Of a stretch of 64,000 bases of DNA, positions 51,615-60,066 are shown in pieces. The stretch's first letter is position 1; every line of letters starts with the position of its first letter. Source of the DNA: an uncultured Bacilli bacterium (GTDB lineage Bacteria > Bacillota_I > Bacilli_A > RF39 > UBA660); assembly GCA_934155185.1 (NCBI GenBank), contig CAKPGT010000001.1:1-64000 (forward strand), read 5' to 3'. The position numbers and the translations under genes were made by a program. The notes beneath the pieces were generated by a model that was given only the letters and a program-made list of their open reading frames with translations, made no database searches and was not told the origin of the DNA.

Positions 51615-52607
51615 CTAACTATTTTTTATCAAATTTTTCATTTCCTTTAATTTGGTTTCTAATAATTTTTTATTTATCAATTTTAATTTGTATTCAGAAA
51701 TCATGGTTTGCGACATAGATTTACTGATTGAATATTCAACAACATCTTTATCCTTAGAACTGCATAGGATAATACCAACGCTTGGATTTTCTCGTTCTTT
51801 TTTAACATCTCTATCTAATGCTTCTAAATATAAATTCATTTTCCCTAAATATTCAGCTTTAAATTCTCCAAGTTTTAATTCAAATGCAACTAAACAGGAT
51901 AATTCTCTATTATAAAATAGTAAGTCAATAAAGAAGTCATGATTTCCAACTTGAACTTTATATTCATCACCAATAAAAGTAAAGTCTTTACCAACTTCTA
52001 ATATAAAATCCTTTAAATTTTTAATAATTGCATTTTTCAAATCTTTTTCTGAGAACTCATTTGGTAAATCTAAAAATTCTAGACTATAAATATCCAAAAT
52101 TTTAGTATTTGGATAATCATCTTCATCTGCAGTTTTATTTGCTGTAGGTAATTGTTTACCATCTGAAAGCACATATCTTTCGTAATAAGATGACGATATT
52201 TGCCTATCTAATTCTCTTTTGGAATAGTTATTTTTAATAGAAAGTTTTAAGTAAAAATGTCTTTCTTCTTTAGTTTTAGAGCCACTTAATATAAGTAAAT
52301 TATTTGTCCAAGACAATTGCGTCACCAGTGGTGTCGCAATCTCATCATCTTTATAAGTATTGTAGAATTGAATCATACGTTCAATATTTCTCTTGGTAAA
52401 TCCCTTTATGTTGGGATAATTATTTTTCATAAACTCTGATGCTTTAGTTGTGATTTTATCTCCATAATTACTATTTTCTTTTAGTTCGTTTAGAAATTTA
52501 CCAACTTCTAAATATAATAAAATCATTTCTTCATTTACTTTTCTATATGCATTGTTTTTTCTTTTCTCAATCAGTTCAATCATTTGATTAAAATTTATAT
52601 CTAACAT
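51615..52607 (-). CDS. DUF1016 / YhcG-type PDDEXK nuclease
   Basis: 330 residues. The N-terminal DUF1016 part (1-150) has LEVGKFLNELKENSNYGDK and GFTKRNIERMIQFY. The PDDEXK nuclease domain (about 170-330) shows GDEYKVQVGNHDFFIDLLFYN and ELKLGEF. YhcG family members are found in mobile DNA and associated with restriction systems. The reverse ATG (52607) follows AAGGAGGTGA; TTG 52613 overlaps that site. It stands alone beside tRNA-Ile, as a cargo gene in a tRNA hotspot might. Confidence 0.88.
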   Translation of the reverse strand: MLDINFNQMIELIEKRKNNAYRKVNEEMILLYLEVGKFLNELKENSNYGDKITTKASEFMKNNYPNIKGFTKRNIERMIQFYNTYKDDEIATPLVTQLSWTNNLLILSGSKTKEERHFYLKLSIKNNYSKRELDRQISSSYYERYVLSDGKQLPTANKTADEDDYPNTKILDIYSLEFLDLPNEFSEKDLKNAIIKNLKDFILEVGKDFTFIGDEYKVQVGNHDFFIDLLFYNRELSCLVAFELKLGEFKAEYLGKMNLYLEALDRDVKKERENPSVGIILCSSKDKDVVEYSISKSMSQTMISEYKLKLINKKLLETKLKEMKNLIKNS

Positions 52608-52760
52608 ATGCAATCACCTCCTTAAAATAAGTATTCATAACTTCACTAAAATTATAGCATTTAATTTAAAAATTTCACATGGTTTAATTACGAATACGCG
52701 AAATTCAAATTAAAATTAACGTTTTGCTAAAAAAAAGGCTAAAAAAAGTATAAAAATATA

Positions 52761-52789
52761 TTGCTTTTTTTCTTTTTATATAGTAGAAT
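52761..52789 (+). promoter_or_regulatory. promoter of tRNA-Ile/tRNA-Glu
   Basis: TTGCTT (52761-52766), 17-bp spacer, TAGAAT (52784-52789). Confidence 0.65.
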
Positions 52790-52820
52790 TAAGTAGTCAG
52801 TTTTACCAGTTCTATGAAAT

Positions 52821-52897
<77 letters not shown>

Positions 52898-52914
52898 TTT
52901 TATATTTATAAACT

Positions 52915-52991
52915 GGCGCGTTGGTGAAGTGGTTTAACACACCGCCCTTTCACGGCGGCATTCATGGGTTCAAATCCCATACGCGTCACCA
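52915..52991 (+). tRNA. tRNA-Glu(TTC)
   Basis: Acceptor GGCGCGT pairs with ACGCGTC, the loop CTTTCAC carries TTC and CCA is encoded. Confidence 0.94.
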
Positions 52992-53001
52992 TTAGAAAAA
53001 T

Positions 53002-53026
53002 AAACCCTTATTTTATAAGGGTTTTT
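53002..53026 (+). terminator. terminator after tRNA-Glu
   Basis: Stem AAACCCTTA/TAAGGGTTT with T run. A decayed copy of a similar stem occurs near 53100-53127, and GGTCTTGC repeats lie between. Confidence 0.8.
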
Positions 53027-53228
53027 AAATGCAATAAATTGCTGCTGGTCTTGCCTTTGGTCTTGCTCTTTTATCTTACACTAAATTTTATCGAACTAAA
53101 CTCTTGATTTTATAAGGGTTGTTTTTTGACTTCATTTTACGTAAAGTAATTATATTTAAATTTCATTTCATTTAACTTATATTAAATTATGATATAATTG
53201 GTATATAAAATAGTAAAGGAGAATAGAA

Positions 53229-54158
53229 ATGGGAGTATTTAAAAATGAGGTAGGAAGGCCTAGCAATGAAACTATAAGGAAGAGGAGTGCCATAAAAGCT
53301 ATATGTATAGTACTAGTTTTAATAATTATTGGAATGGGTATTTATATTTTAAATGATAAGGGTATTATAACTATAAATATTAGTAAGGAAAGCAAAACAA
53401 ATAATAAAAGTGAAACTAAAAGTACACAGAAGCAAACTACAAAAAAAGAATTAGCTAAAGAGGAGAATCTATCTGATGAAGAAGGAAGAAAAATAGTAAA
53501 ATCCGTTTTTGGCAATTTTACAATGTTTTGGGCAATTGACTCTAAAAAGTTAGAATTAAATAATGAAAACATGAAGACATATGTGGCAATTATTAACATG
53601 ACAGAAGGAACCAAAAAATATACTTGTAAGGAATTATTTGGCGATAATATAAAAGATTATTCAAACCGCTATGAAAAGGGAAGTTGGCAAGTTGAAGGAT
53701 ATTTATGTAGTGATGGAAAGCAGACATTATATGATTATTCAGAAGTAAATAATCAATATAAAAAAATGTTTGGAGAAGATAAAAATGCTTTAGCTTCATC
53801 AATAGATATTATTGGTGGTGGAAAATATGGTTATTCCAAATTAAAAAATGGTTATTCATTTTTATCATGTGAATGTGGAGGCGCAATGCCTGCAATGATA
53901 TCAGGGTTTACAAATGTAAAAAAGCAAGGGACTACTTTATTAGTTGATTATTTAGAGATAGTTGAAGATGATAATCAAAATTTCGTCTTTAATGATGGAA
54001 CGAAAATAAGTGCTTTTTATACTAATGAAAGTGAAGAAGAGTTCAAAAAATATAGAGAAGAGCAATTTCAAAAATATAAAGATAAAATTAATACAAAATT
54101 TACTTTGGTTTTTGAAGAACAAAAAGATGGAAATTACATATTTAAAGAAGTTAGGTAA
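53229..54158 (+). CDS. membrane-anchored extracellular protein, function unknown
   Basis: 309 residues. The N-terminus GVFKNEVGRPSNETIRKR is a short cytoplasmic segment seen before the anchor in many proteins of this bacterial group. One membrane segment (about 25-45), a Lys/Thr/Ser-rich linker to about 80, then an unrecognised domain with two Cys pairs (YTCKELF, LSCECGG). AAAGGAG precedes ATG. Probably exposed on the surface. Confidence 0.6.
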   Translation: MGVFKNEVGRPSNETIRKRSAIKAICIVLVLIIIGMGIYILNDKGIITINISKESKTNNKSETKSTQKQTTKKELAKEENLSDEEGRKIVKSVFGNFTMFWAIDSKKLELNNENMKTYVAIINMTEGTKKYTCKELFGDNIKDYSNRYEKGSWQVEGYLCSDGKQTLYDYSEVNNQYKKMFGEDKNALASSIDIIGGGKYGYSKLKNGYSFLSCECGGAMPAMISGFTNVKKQGTTLLVDYLEIVEDDNQNFVFNDGTKISAFYTNESEEEFKKYREEQFQKYKDKINTKFTLVFEEQKDGNYIFKEVR

Positions 54159-54165
54159 AATAGCA

Positions 54166-54197
54166 AAAACTCAAGGGAAGTTTACCTTGAGTTTTTT
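54166..54197 (+). terminator. bidirectional terminator
   Basis: 11-bp stem AAAACTCAAGG/CCTTGAGTTTT and T runs on both sides. Serves the anchored protein and the reverse rodA/ftsW gene. Confidence 0.88.
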
Positions 54198-55314
54198 AAA
54201 TACTATTTTTTGAAGTTTTTGCATCATAATTAAGTATTAATGCTATGCCAAGCATATAACTTAATAGGGAAGAACCACCATAACTAATAAACGGAAGTGT
54301 TATACCAGTTATTGGAAGTATTCCTATGTTCATACCTATATTTTGCACTTGCTGGTAAATTATCATTGTGCTAAATCCTACGACAACGTATTTAAAAGAT
54401 TTATCACTTGATTTAGAAGCGATAGAAAATAATCCTTCATCAAAAATAATGATTAACATTATTAAAATAATGCTACCTACAAGACCAGTATTACTTGCAT
54501 AAACTGAGAAAATAAAATCAGTATGAGGTTCAGGAATATAAATTGGTGTATTACCAATACCAAATCCAAAAAAGCCAGACGCTTTAATAGCAGCTATTGC
54601 ATGAGTTATTTGCATACCACTTTTGTTTGACCAATTAAGAAGTCTATCTATTCTGTAAAAAAATGATGTGCCAAATATGTTTATGAAGTTATCTTGATAG
54701 TTAAAATAAAAATATAAAAATGCTGCTATAAATATGCCTATTAAAAGTATTAAAATTATAAATATACTTTTTCTAATACCAAATGCAAAGAGCATTACTG
54801 TGGATATTAAAAAATATATTATTACCATTCCAGTATCAGGCTCTAGAAATGTTAAAACGCTTGGTAAAGCAGTAATTAACATAACAGATAAAAAAATTTT
54901 TAAATCAGTTTTAAAAGTAAAACTATTATTATATTTCTGCTCAAAGTATCTAAAAACTTTGACATTAGTTATAATAAGTATTAATTTCATAAATTCACTT
55001 GGCTGAAAAGAACCTATTTTCGGTATTATAAACCAGCATTTAGAACCATTTATTTCTTTTCCAAAAATCAATAGACCAAGTAACATTATATTTCCAATTA
55101 CATATAAAAGTGGTGAATAATCTATTATTTTCTTACACCTTACTTTACTAGTTACAAGAATTACTAAAAAACCAATTACATACCACATTACCTGTTTAGT
55201 TAATATGTCAGAGGAAGAAAAACTTTTTGATGCGGAATAAATTGATATATAGCTTATTATAAAAAAGAAAATAAGGGGTATCATTATTCGATATTTTACT
55301 GTATTTTTTTTCAA
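54196..55314 (-). CDS. RodA/FtsW/SpoVE-family SEDS glycosyltransferase
   Basis: 372 residues with about ten membrane segments. SEDS marks include the FQPSEFMKLILI loop (Gln-Pro-Ser-Glu-Phe) and LTFLEPDTGMVIIYFLIS (with catalytic Asp region), and the ending GITLPFISYGGSSLLSYMLGIALI. Polymerises lipid II. RodA versus FtsW cannot be told by eye. TTG start after AAAGGAG. Single gene. Confidence 0.92.
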   Translation of the reverse strand: MKKNTVKYRIMIPLIFFFIISYISIYSASKSFSSSDILTKQVMWYVIGFLVILVTSKVRCKKIIDYSPLLYVIGNIMLLGLLIFGKEINGSKCWFIIPKIGSFQPSEFMKLILIITNVKVFRYFEQKYNNSFTFKTDLKIFLSVMLITALPSVLTFLEPDTGMVIIYFLISTVMLFAFGIRKSIFIILILLIGIFIAAFLYFYFNYQDNFINIFGTSFFYRIDRLLNWSNKSGMQITHAIAAIKASGFFGFGIGNTPIYIPEPHTDFIFSVYASNTGLVGSIILIMLIIIFDEGLFSIASKSSDKSFKYVVVGFSTMIIYQQVQNIGMNIGILPITGITLPFISYGGSSLLSYMLGIALILNYDAKTSKNSI

Positions 55315-55385
55315 GGCTAAGACTCCTTTCTAATTTTTGGCATATTTTTAAATTTATATCATAAATTTTTATAGGAGGACGTTTT

Positions 55386-55703
55386 ATGAGTGATAAAATC
55401 CCTAAGATTTATAAAAATAAAATTGATAAACTAAGAACTAAAGTTCAAAAAGACTTCTATTATCACAGTGATAATGAAATTAATAATAGGGCTATAACAC
55501 CATCTAAAATTAGCAGAAGAGAGCTTTTAGACAAGATAAATGCCATTTTTAAAAGACCTGATTTTGTATATCAAGCTGATGTTATTATTATGTACAAAAC
55601 TGGTGAAAATAAGCATAAAAAGGTAGTAGGTTTAAAAGAAAATTATTTAATAACTTTAGAAAATGAAAAAATTATGCTAGATGATATTTTAGATATAAAA
55701 TAA
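55386..55703 (+). CDS. small unknown basic protein
   Basis: 105 residues with a Lys/Arg-rich N-terminal half (SKISRRELLDKINAIFKRP) and C-terminal beta segment. No known domain recognised. AGGAGG precedes ATG. Divergent from the rodA/ftsW-like gene (72-base gap). Confidence 0.55.
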   Translation: MSDKIPKIYKNKIDKLRTKVQKDFYYHSDNEINNRAITPSKISRRELLDKINAIFKRPDFVYQADVIIMYKTGENKHKKVVGLKENYLITLENEKIMLDDILDIK

Positions 55704-55728
55704 AGACCACAGTTAAGTGGCCTTTTTT
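55702..55728 (+). terminator. terminator after the 105-residue gene
   Basis: Stem AAAG-CCAC/GTGG-CTTT with one mismatch, then T run. It overlaps the 3' end of the reverse coat-like gene. Confidence 0.7.
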
Positions 55729-56134
55729 AGACGTTTTCTACATAAGTATCAGCTAAACATTTGATTGTGCTAAGACAGTTTGTATTTGTGGTGCAAAATG
55801 AGTTTGTTGCAGTATAAGTATTTGTATCAGTATTATATATTAATACTCTAAGTGTAGCACAGCATCCACTTACTTTTTCTACCCTAAATATAGTTGATGT
55901 TGTTTGTTCGTTTGGAGTATTAGATACAGGCATTGCAAGCGGAGTTCCACTGCAAGTATATAGTGTTACAGGTCTTGTATTAAAATCTATTCCAGAATTT
56001 GGTCCTAAAAAAGCTCTAGTACATGTTTCTAAGCAACTATCTCCTGGACAAACTTCACTTTGAAGAATGTTTATAACTTTTAATATTTCTGCGATGCAGT
56101 TGCAGCTTGAACTTTGATTAGAATTTTCACACAT
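55727..56134 (-). CDS. CotY/CotZ/ExsY-like cysteine-rich spore coat protein
   Basis: 135 residues with 15 Cys. The pattern CNCIAEILKVINILQ, then CPGDSCLETCTRAFLG, then RPVTLYTCSGTPL matches the CotZ/ExsY outer-coat family, whose cysteines crosslink the coat. ATG 56134 follows AAAGGGTGA; the in-frame ATG 56176 is upstream of it. Divergent from the next gene. Possible sporulation-sigma -10 (AATATGCTA) near 56160 on the reverse strand, uncertain. Confidence 0.75.
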   Translation of the reverse strand: MCENSNQSSSCNCIAEILKVINILQSEVCPGDSCLETCTRAFLGPNSGIDFNTRPVTLYTCSGTPLAMPVSNTPNEQTTSTIFRVEKVSGCCATLRVLIYNTDTNTYTATNSFCTTNTNCLSTIKCLADTYVENV

Positions 56135-56223
56135 AATATTCACCCTTTCTATCTTTTTCACTAGTAGCATATTCAAAACATGTTAATAAGTACCAATTAA
56201 ATAGCCCCGTTTACAAGAATTTG

Positions 56224-56242
56224 ATATGGCATTATGCCATAT
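56224..56242. promoter_or_regulatory. perfect palindrome between coat gene and EIIB-like gene
   Basis: ATATGGCA-TTA-TGCCATAT. No T run, so not a terminator. It lies 14 bp upstream of a -35 for the forward gene and 90 bp upstream of the reverse coat gene start. Suggests an operator. Confidence 0.5.
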
Positions 56243-56255
56243 GATGATAATGTAA

Positions 56256-56284
56256 TTGCATTTTTACTAAACTTGTTATATAAT
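56256..56284 (+). promoter_or_regulatory. promoter of the EIIB-like gene
   Basis: TTGCAT (56256-56261), 17-bp spacer, TATAAT (56279-56284). Confidence 0.7.
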
Positions 56285-56299
56285 TCTTGATAGGGTGAT

Positions 56300-56629
56300 A
56301 TGATGTTAGATGGTATGTTAAAGTACATTATAATAATAGTTGTACTTGCTTTAATAGCACTAGTTGTTATTAAGGCTAGTAAGCCAGGTTTTAAATATGA
56401 AGCTAATAAACTTGTAGAGTACTTAGGTGGTATTAAAAATATTACCAATATGGAAGTTAGTGTATCAAGGTTTAAGGTTACTTTAAAAGACCCTTCAAAG
56501 GTTAATAAAGAGGGCATTCAAAAACTTGGAGCAAGGGGTATCGTTGAGATAGATAATACTATGAAAATTATTTTTCAAGATGATGCTAAAAAGCTAAAAA
56601 AATACATTGAACAACTAAATGAAGAGTAA
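56300..56629 (+). CDS. membrane-anchored EIIB-like domain without active-site Cys
   Basis: 109 residues. N-terminal membrane helix (about 6-26), then a PTS EIIB (GlcB)-like fold: LVEYLGGIKNITNMEVSVSRFKV and KDPSKVNKEGIQKLGARGIV. In true EIIB the conserved CxTRLR holds the phospho-Cys; here it reads VSRFKV, so no phosphotransfer. AGGGTGA precedes ATG. Perhaps a structural or sensory role. Palindrome upstream suggests specific regulation. Confidence 0.7.
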   Translation: MMLDGMLKYIIIIVVLALIALVVIKASKPGFKYEANKLVEYLGGIKNITNMEVSVSRFKVTLKDPSKVNKEGIQKLGARGIVEIDNTMKIIFQDDAKKLKKYIEQLNEE

Positions 56630-56719
56630 TTTTTACATTTTTTTATAAAAATTTACATAATTCGACAAAATATAACACAGAACGTAATATATAATTATAG
56701 CCATGAAGGGGGATAGTAT

Positions 56720-57934
56720 ATGATTACTTCTGTGTTTTTATCATCTATCTATTTGATATTTCCAGTATTGATTTATTTTATTTACATGTTTTATAGTAAA
56801 ACTATATATGAAAAGGAAAAACTAGTTTTCCTTGATTTGGCGTTGTTTAGTAGTTTTTACTTATGTACTAAGTTTGGTGACTTAAAACCTATTACAATGT
56901 TTTTAATAAATGTTCCACTTCTTTTGGCACTTCATAAGAAGAGAGCTATTTCTAGTACTGTTTTGGTATTTATAACATCTATATATTTATCAAAAACATG
57001 TGGTATCAATGTATATTTATATATATTATGTTATTCATTAATATTTATTTTATCGTTCTGTACTAAATTTAAAACGTTAAATATATGCGTATTAATAAAA
57101 TTTTTATTTGATGTTATATTCTTTATGATAACTATTAAATATAAGATTAATTTTAATGTGGCATATTATTTCATTACAAGAGAGCTAGCAATGTATTTAT
57201 TATTTTATGCAATGATATTTATGTATACGAAAGTAGAAAATATAGTTAAATTATATAGATCGTTAGAAGAAATAACGAAAGAAAAAACCATGTATGAATC
57301 GTTATTTAAAATAACTCATGAAATTAAAAATCCACTTGCTGTATGTAAAGGATATTTAGATATGATAAATATTAATAATGTTGCAAAAGCCAATAAATAT
57401 ATAGGAATTATTAAGCAGGAAGTAGAGCGTACGCTAGTTTTATTAAAGGATTTTTCTGACGTATCAAAAATTAATATTGAGAAAAATTATATGGATATAT
57501 CTCTGCTTTTAGATGATGTTTATGATGAAACAAATTTATTATTTAAAAGAGAACTTAAGCTTGTGTATGAACCTTGTGAGGGGGAAGTCTTTATAAATGG
57601 TGATTATGATAGATTAAAGCAAGTTTTAATAAATGTTATAAAAAATGCTAAGGAAGCATTAAACCAGGATGGAAAAGTTTTATTAGAGAGTAAAACTTCT
57701 AAAAATAATTATATAATTACTGTTAAAGATAATGGTGTTGGCATGGATAAGGAAACTCTTAAAAATATAGGAACTCCATTTTATACAACTAAAAAATGTG
57801 GGACTGGTCTTGGAGTGTGCTTTTCAAAGGAAATTGTTGAAAAGCATGGGGGAACTATGTCTTATTCATCAAAGATAGGTAAGGGTACCCTTGTTAAAAT
57901 AACCATTCCTCTTGTAAACAAAAAAAAGCACTAA
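56720..57934 (+). CDS. orphan sensor histidine kinase (KinB-like)
   Basis: 404 residues with about six N-terminal membrane segments (1-175), then HisKA H-box FKITHEIKNPLAVCKGY and an ATPase domain (NAKEALNQDGKV, DNGVGMDKETLKN, FYTTKKCGTGLGVC). The order and the KNPLAVCKGY box are like sporulation kinases of the KinB type. No response regulator gene is adjacent. AGGGGGA precedes ATG. Near coat-like genes, which fits but does not prove a sporulation role. Confidence 0.85.
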   Translation: MITSVFLSSIYLIFPVLIYFIYMFYSKTIYEKEKLVFLDLALFSSFYLCTKFGDLKPITMFLINVPLLLALHKKRAISSTVLVFITSIYLSKTCGINVYLYILCYSLIFILSFCTKFKTLNICVLIKFLFDVIFFMITIKYKINFNVAYYFITRELAMYLLFYAMIFMYTKVENIVKLYRSLEEITKEKTMYESLFKITHEIKNPLAVCKGYLDMININNVAKANKYIGIIKQEVERTLVLLKDFSDVSKINIEKNYMDISLLLDDVYDETNLLFKRELKLVYEPCEGEVFINGDYDRLKQVLINVIKNAKEALNQDGKVLLESKTSKNNYIITVKDNGVGMDKETLKNIGTPFYTTKKCGTGLGVCFSKEIVEKHGGTMSYSSKIGKGTLVKITIPLVNKKKH

Positions 57935-57950
57935 TTTGAAGTGCTCTTTT
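57921..57950 (+). terminator. terminator after the kinase gene, bidirectional
   Basis: Stem AGCACT/AGTGCT with T run on the forward strand and A/T-rich run on the reverse side. Confidence 0.7.
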
Positions 57951-58764
57951 CATTTGTTTTATATAGCCTATAAAGATATATAGTTGGATGATTAAACAAC
58001 CTTATATTTACTTTACTGGTTCCAATACCAGAATTTATAAACAGTTTTGTTTCATACGCTATTTGATAGTTTTTGTAATAATTTCCTTTAATAAATAGTT
58101 CTTTTAATTTTGGTATGTTTATTTGGCCGTTATGTGTATGACCAGCAAGTGCTGCATCAACTGTGTATCCTTTAGATTTTTTAATATCATTTGGATCATG
58201 TAAAAGTAGTAACTTAAATTTATCTTCTGCCTTTAATTCCTCTTTTAACCCATTTTTTCCTATTAGTATTATAGGTTTTTTGCTATCTTTATAGACCATT
58301 TCATAAGTGTCATCTAAATTTATAAATGAAGAAATATTTAGTATTTGATTTGAGGATGCATTATCTTCTTCACCAGTTACATAGTATTTTCCAAGCTCAG
58401 CATTTATTTTAGATAATTCCTTTTTTAAGAAGGAAGCATCATCATCTGATATTTCATATGATTTATCAATTAAATCCCCTGTAAAAATAACTATATCTGA
58501 TTTAGTATCATTTATTTTATTAACTAAGAGTTTTATTTTATCTTTATATGTGTTTGAATTAAAATGTACATCCGAAAACTGAACGATTTTAAGGCCATGC
58601 ATGTTAGTATCAATTTTTGGGGTTTCAAGCTTATATTCCTTTATAAAAACTCCTTTTGTACCAATAGAATATATTAATAATGCTATGACAATAATTATAA
58701 TTATCATTTTTATTTGCCATTTGAGATGTCTTTTTTTCTTAACCTCGTTATTTTTCTTTGCCAT
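57931..58764 (-). CDS. metallophosphoesterase (YkuE/Icc-like), membrane-anchored
   Basis: 277 residues. N-terminal membrane helix (about 17-37). Metal motifs: FSDVHFNSNT, FTGDLID, LLLHDPND and LAGHTHNGQI. The usual GNHD motif reads VTGEEDNASS instead, so a metal ligand Asn-His is lost. Domain then lies outside the membrane. Ends 4 bases into the kinase gene's terminator region. Activity is uncertain. Confidence 0.82.
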   Translation of the reverse strand: MAKKNNEVKKKRHLKWQIKMIIIIIVIALLIYSIGTKGVFIKEYKLETPKIDTNMHGLKIVQFSDVHFNSNTYKDKIKLLVNKINDTKSDIVIFTGDLIDKSYEISDDDASFLKKELSKINAELGKYYVTGEEDNASSNQILNISSFINLDDTYEMVYKDSKKPIILIGKNGLKEELKAEDKFKLLLLHDPNDIKKSKGYTVDAALAGHTHNGQINIPKLKELFIKGNYYKNYQIAYETKLFINSGIGTSKVNIRLFNHPTIYLYRLYKTNEKSTSN

Positions 58765-58765
58765 T

Positions 58766-59653
58766 TTATCTCCTTAATATCTGTATTAAAACTAAAATAG
58801 TATTGTGTAGCATATGAACCATGATAGGGAGTGTTATATTATTTGTTTTTGTAAGTAAATATGCAAATGTACATCCCATAGAGCCATAAGGTATTACATA
58901 AAGAAAATCAAGTGGGCTTTTAAAACCGGAGCCTATTACATGGAGCAGTCCAAATCCTAGACCACTTACTAATATAAATACCCATTTATTATTTATAAGG
59001 CCTCTTAAAGCTCTTCTAAAAGTCATTTCTTCAAGTACAGGTGCAACAATAGAACAAGTAAATAACATATAAAGTGGTGCCATTTTAATGCTTTGTCTTA
59101 CAAGTTCTTCATTAGCGGATGTATTTTGCTTTGTTATATAAGATATTATAATTGATGAAGTAGTCATTATTAAGCTTCCTATAATCCAGCAGTTTAACGA
59201 TAAAGTAGCTAGTCTTGGAAAATCTTTTTTTACTTCTTTTAAACCTTTTTTTATTTCCTTTCTAAACATATATAGAACTATAAAAACGTATATAAGATCA
59301 TTTAAAACTAATATAATCATTCTTATCCATCTAGGAAGAGTAGTTAATTTTAGTCCAGTTTCACTTACTAGCGCAATAAGAAAATTACTTTGATATAATA
59401 TGTATAATAGTATTACAAGCAAAAACTTTATTTTACTATTGCTTTTTTTATAATTTTTATGCTCCTCTTTAGCTCTTATCCTGCCTTTTTCAAACTCATA
59501 ACCCGAATTTTCCATGTCATTAAGTTTAACTTTTACAGTTTCATCATCAATCATATACTGTGCTTTACAATACTCACATTTAACAGTCTTACTATTAGAA
59601 TCTATTTTTAATATAGAACCACATCTTTTACATTTAATATCTATTAGTTTCAT
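58766..59653 (-). CDS. CPBP-family intramembrane protease with zinc-ribbon N-terminus
   Basis: 295 residues. N-terminal zinc ribbon with CKRCG and CEYCK (8-36), then about eight membrane segments. CPBP/Abi motifs include EEMTFRRALRG, a GLLHV motif and a C-terminal MVHMLHN, which hold the catalytic Glu and His residues. Related enzymes process prenylated or membrane peptides, or serve immunity to bacteriocins. AGAGGTGA precedes the reverse ATG. One base separates it from the phosphoesterase gene, so they are one operon. Confidence 0.87.
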   Translation of the reverse strand: MKLIDIKCKRCGSILKIDSNSKTVKCEYCKAQYMIDDETVKVKLNDMENSGYEFEKGRIRAKEEHKNYKKSNSKIKFLLVILLYILYQSNFLIALVSETGLKLTTLPRWIRMIILVLNDLIYVFIVLYMFRKEIKKGLKEVKKDFPRLATLSLNCWIIGSLIMTTSSIIISYITKQNTSANEELVRQSIKMAPLYMLFTCSIVAPVLEEMTFRRALRGLINNKWVFILVSGLGFGLLHVIGSGFKSPLDFLYVIPYGSMGCTFAYLLTKTNNITLPIMVHMLHNTILVLIQILRR

Positions 59654-59726
59654 TAATTTATGTCACCTCTACTTTAATTGTACCATTCTCTATTTCAAAA
59701 GAAAAGTCTTGCATATTAAAAAAATA

Positions 59727-59754
59727 TTGAAATATAATAATTATGTGTTATAAT
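59727..59754 (+). promoter_or_regulatory. promoter of the rimP-nusA-infB operon
   Basis: TTGAAA (59727-59732), 16-bp spacer, TATAAT (59749-59754) with TG at 59746 (extended -10). Confidence 0.8.
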
Positions 59755-59765
59755 TAAGTAGATGA

Positions 59766-59793
59766 AAAGAGTGGGGTTTAAATCCTGCTCTTT
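59766..59793 (+). promoter_or_regulatory. stem-loop in the rimP leader
   Basis: AAAGAGTGGG (59766-59775) pairs with CCTGCTCTTT (59784-59793), 10 bp with two G.T pairs. Similar hairpins precede rimP in many bacteria. No T run; lies 7 bases before the ribosome site. Confidence 0.5.
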
Positions 59794-59813
59794 ATAATTA
59801 AGGAGTGATGATT

Positions 59814-60065
59814 ATGATTCAGAAAGTAAAAGACTTAATTGAAGAGCCTTTAAATAATGCAAATATTAAATTATGTGATGTTTTATATCTTAAGGAAAAT
59901 GGTATGTATTTTTTAAGGGTAATAATTGATAAGGAACCATTTGTTGATGTTGATACTTGCGTTACTGCAACTGAAATTATCAATCCATTAATAGACGAAA
60001 TTGAAGATGAATTTGATGATGCATACGTTTTAGATGTATGCTCCATGGAAAAAGGAGAGAAATAA
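59814..60065 (+). CDS. rimP: ribosome maturation factor RimP, N-terminal domain only
   Basis: 83 residues, against about 150 normally. It has the N-terminal alpha/beta domain (KVKDLIEEPLNNANIKLCDV, LRVIIDKE, VDTCVTATEIINPLID). The C-terminal SH3-like domain is absent: the stop comes at 60063 and nusA follows after 1 base. ATG 59814 follows AAGGAG. Position before nusA is diagnostic. The truncation may be a lineage feature. Confidence 0.85.
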   Translation: MIQKVKDLIEEPLNNANIKLCDVLYLKENGMYFLRVIIDKEPFVDVDTCVTATEIINPLIDEIEDEFDDAYVLDVCSMEKGEK

Positions 60066-60066
60066 A

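Noticed and set aside
56197..56517. 106-codon reverse ORF
   Set aside because: Antisense to the EIIB-like gene and runs through the promoter and palindrome; no ribosome site.
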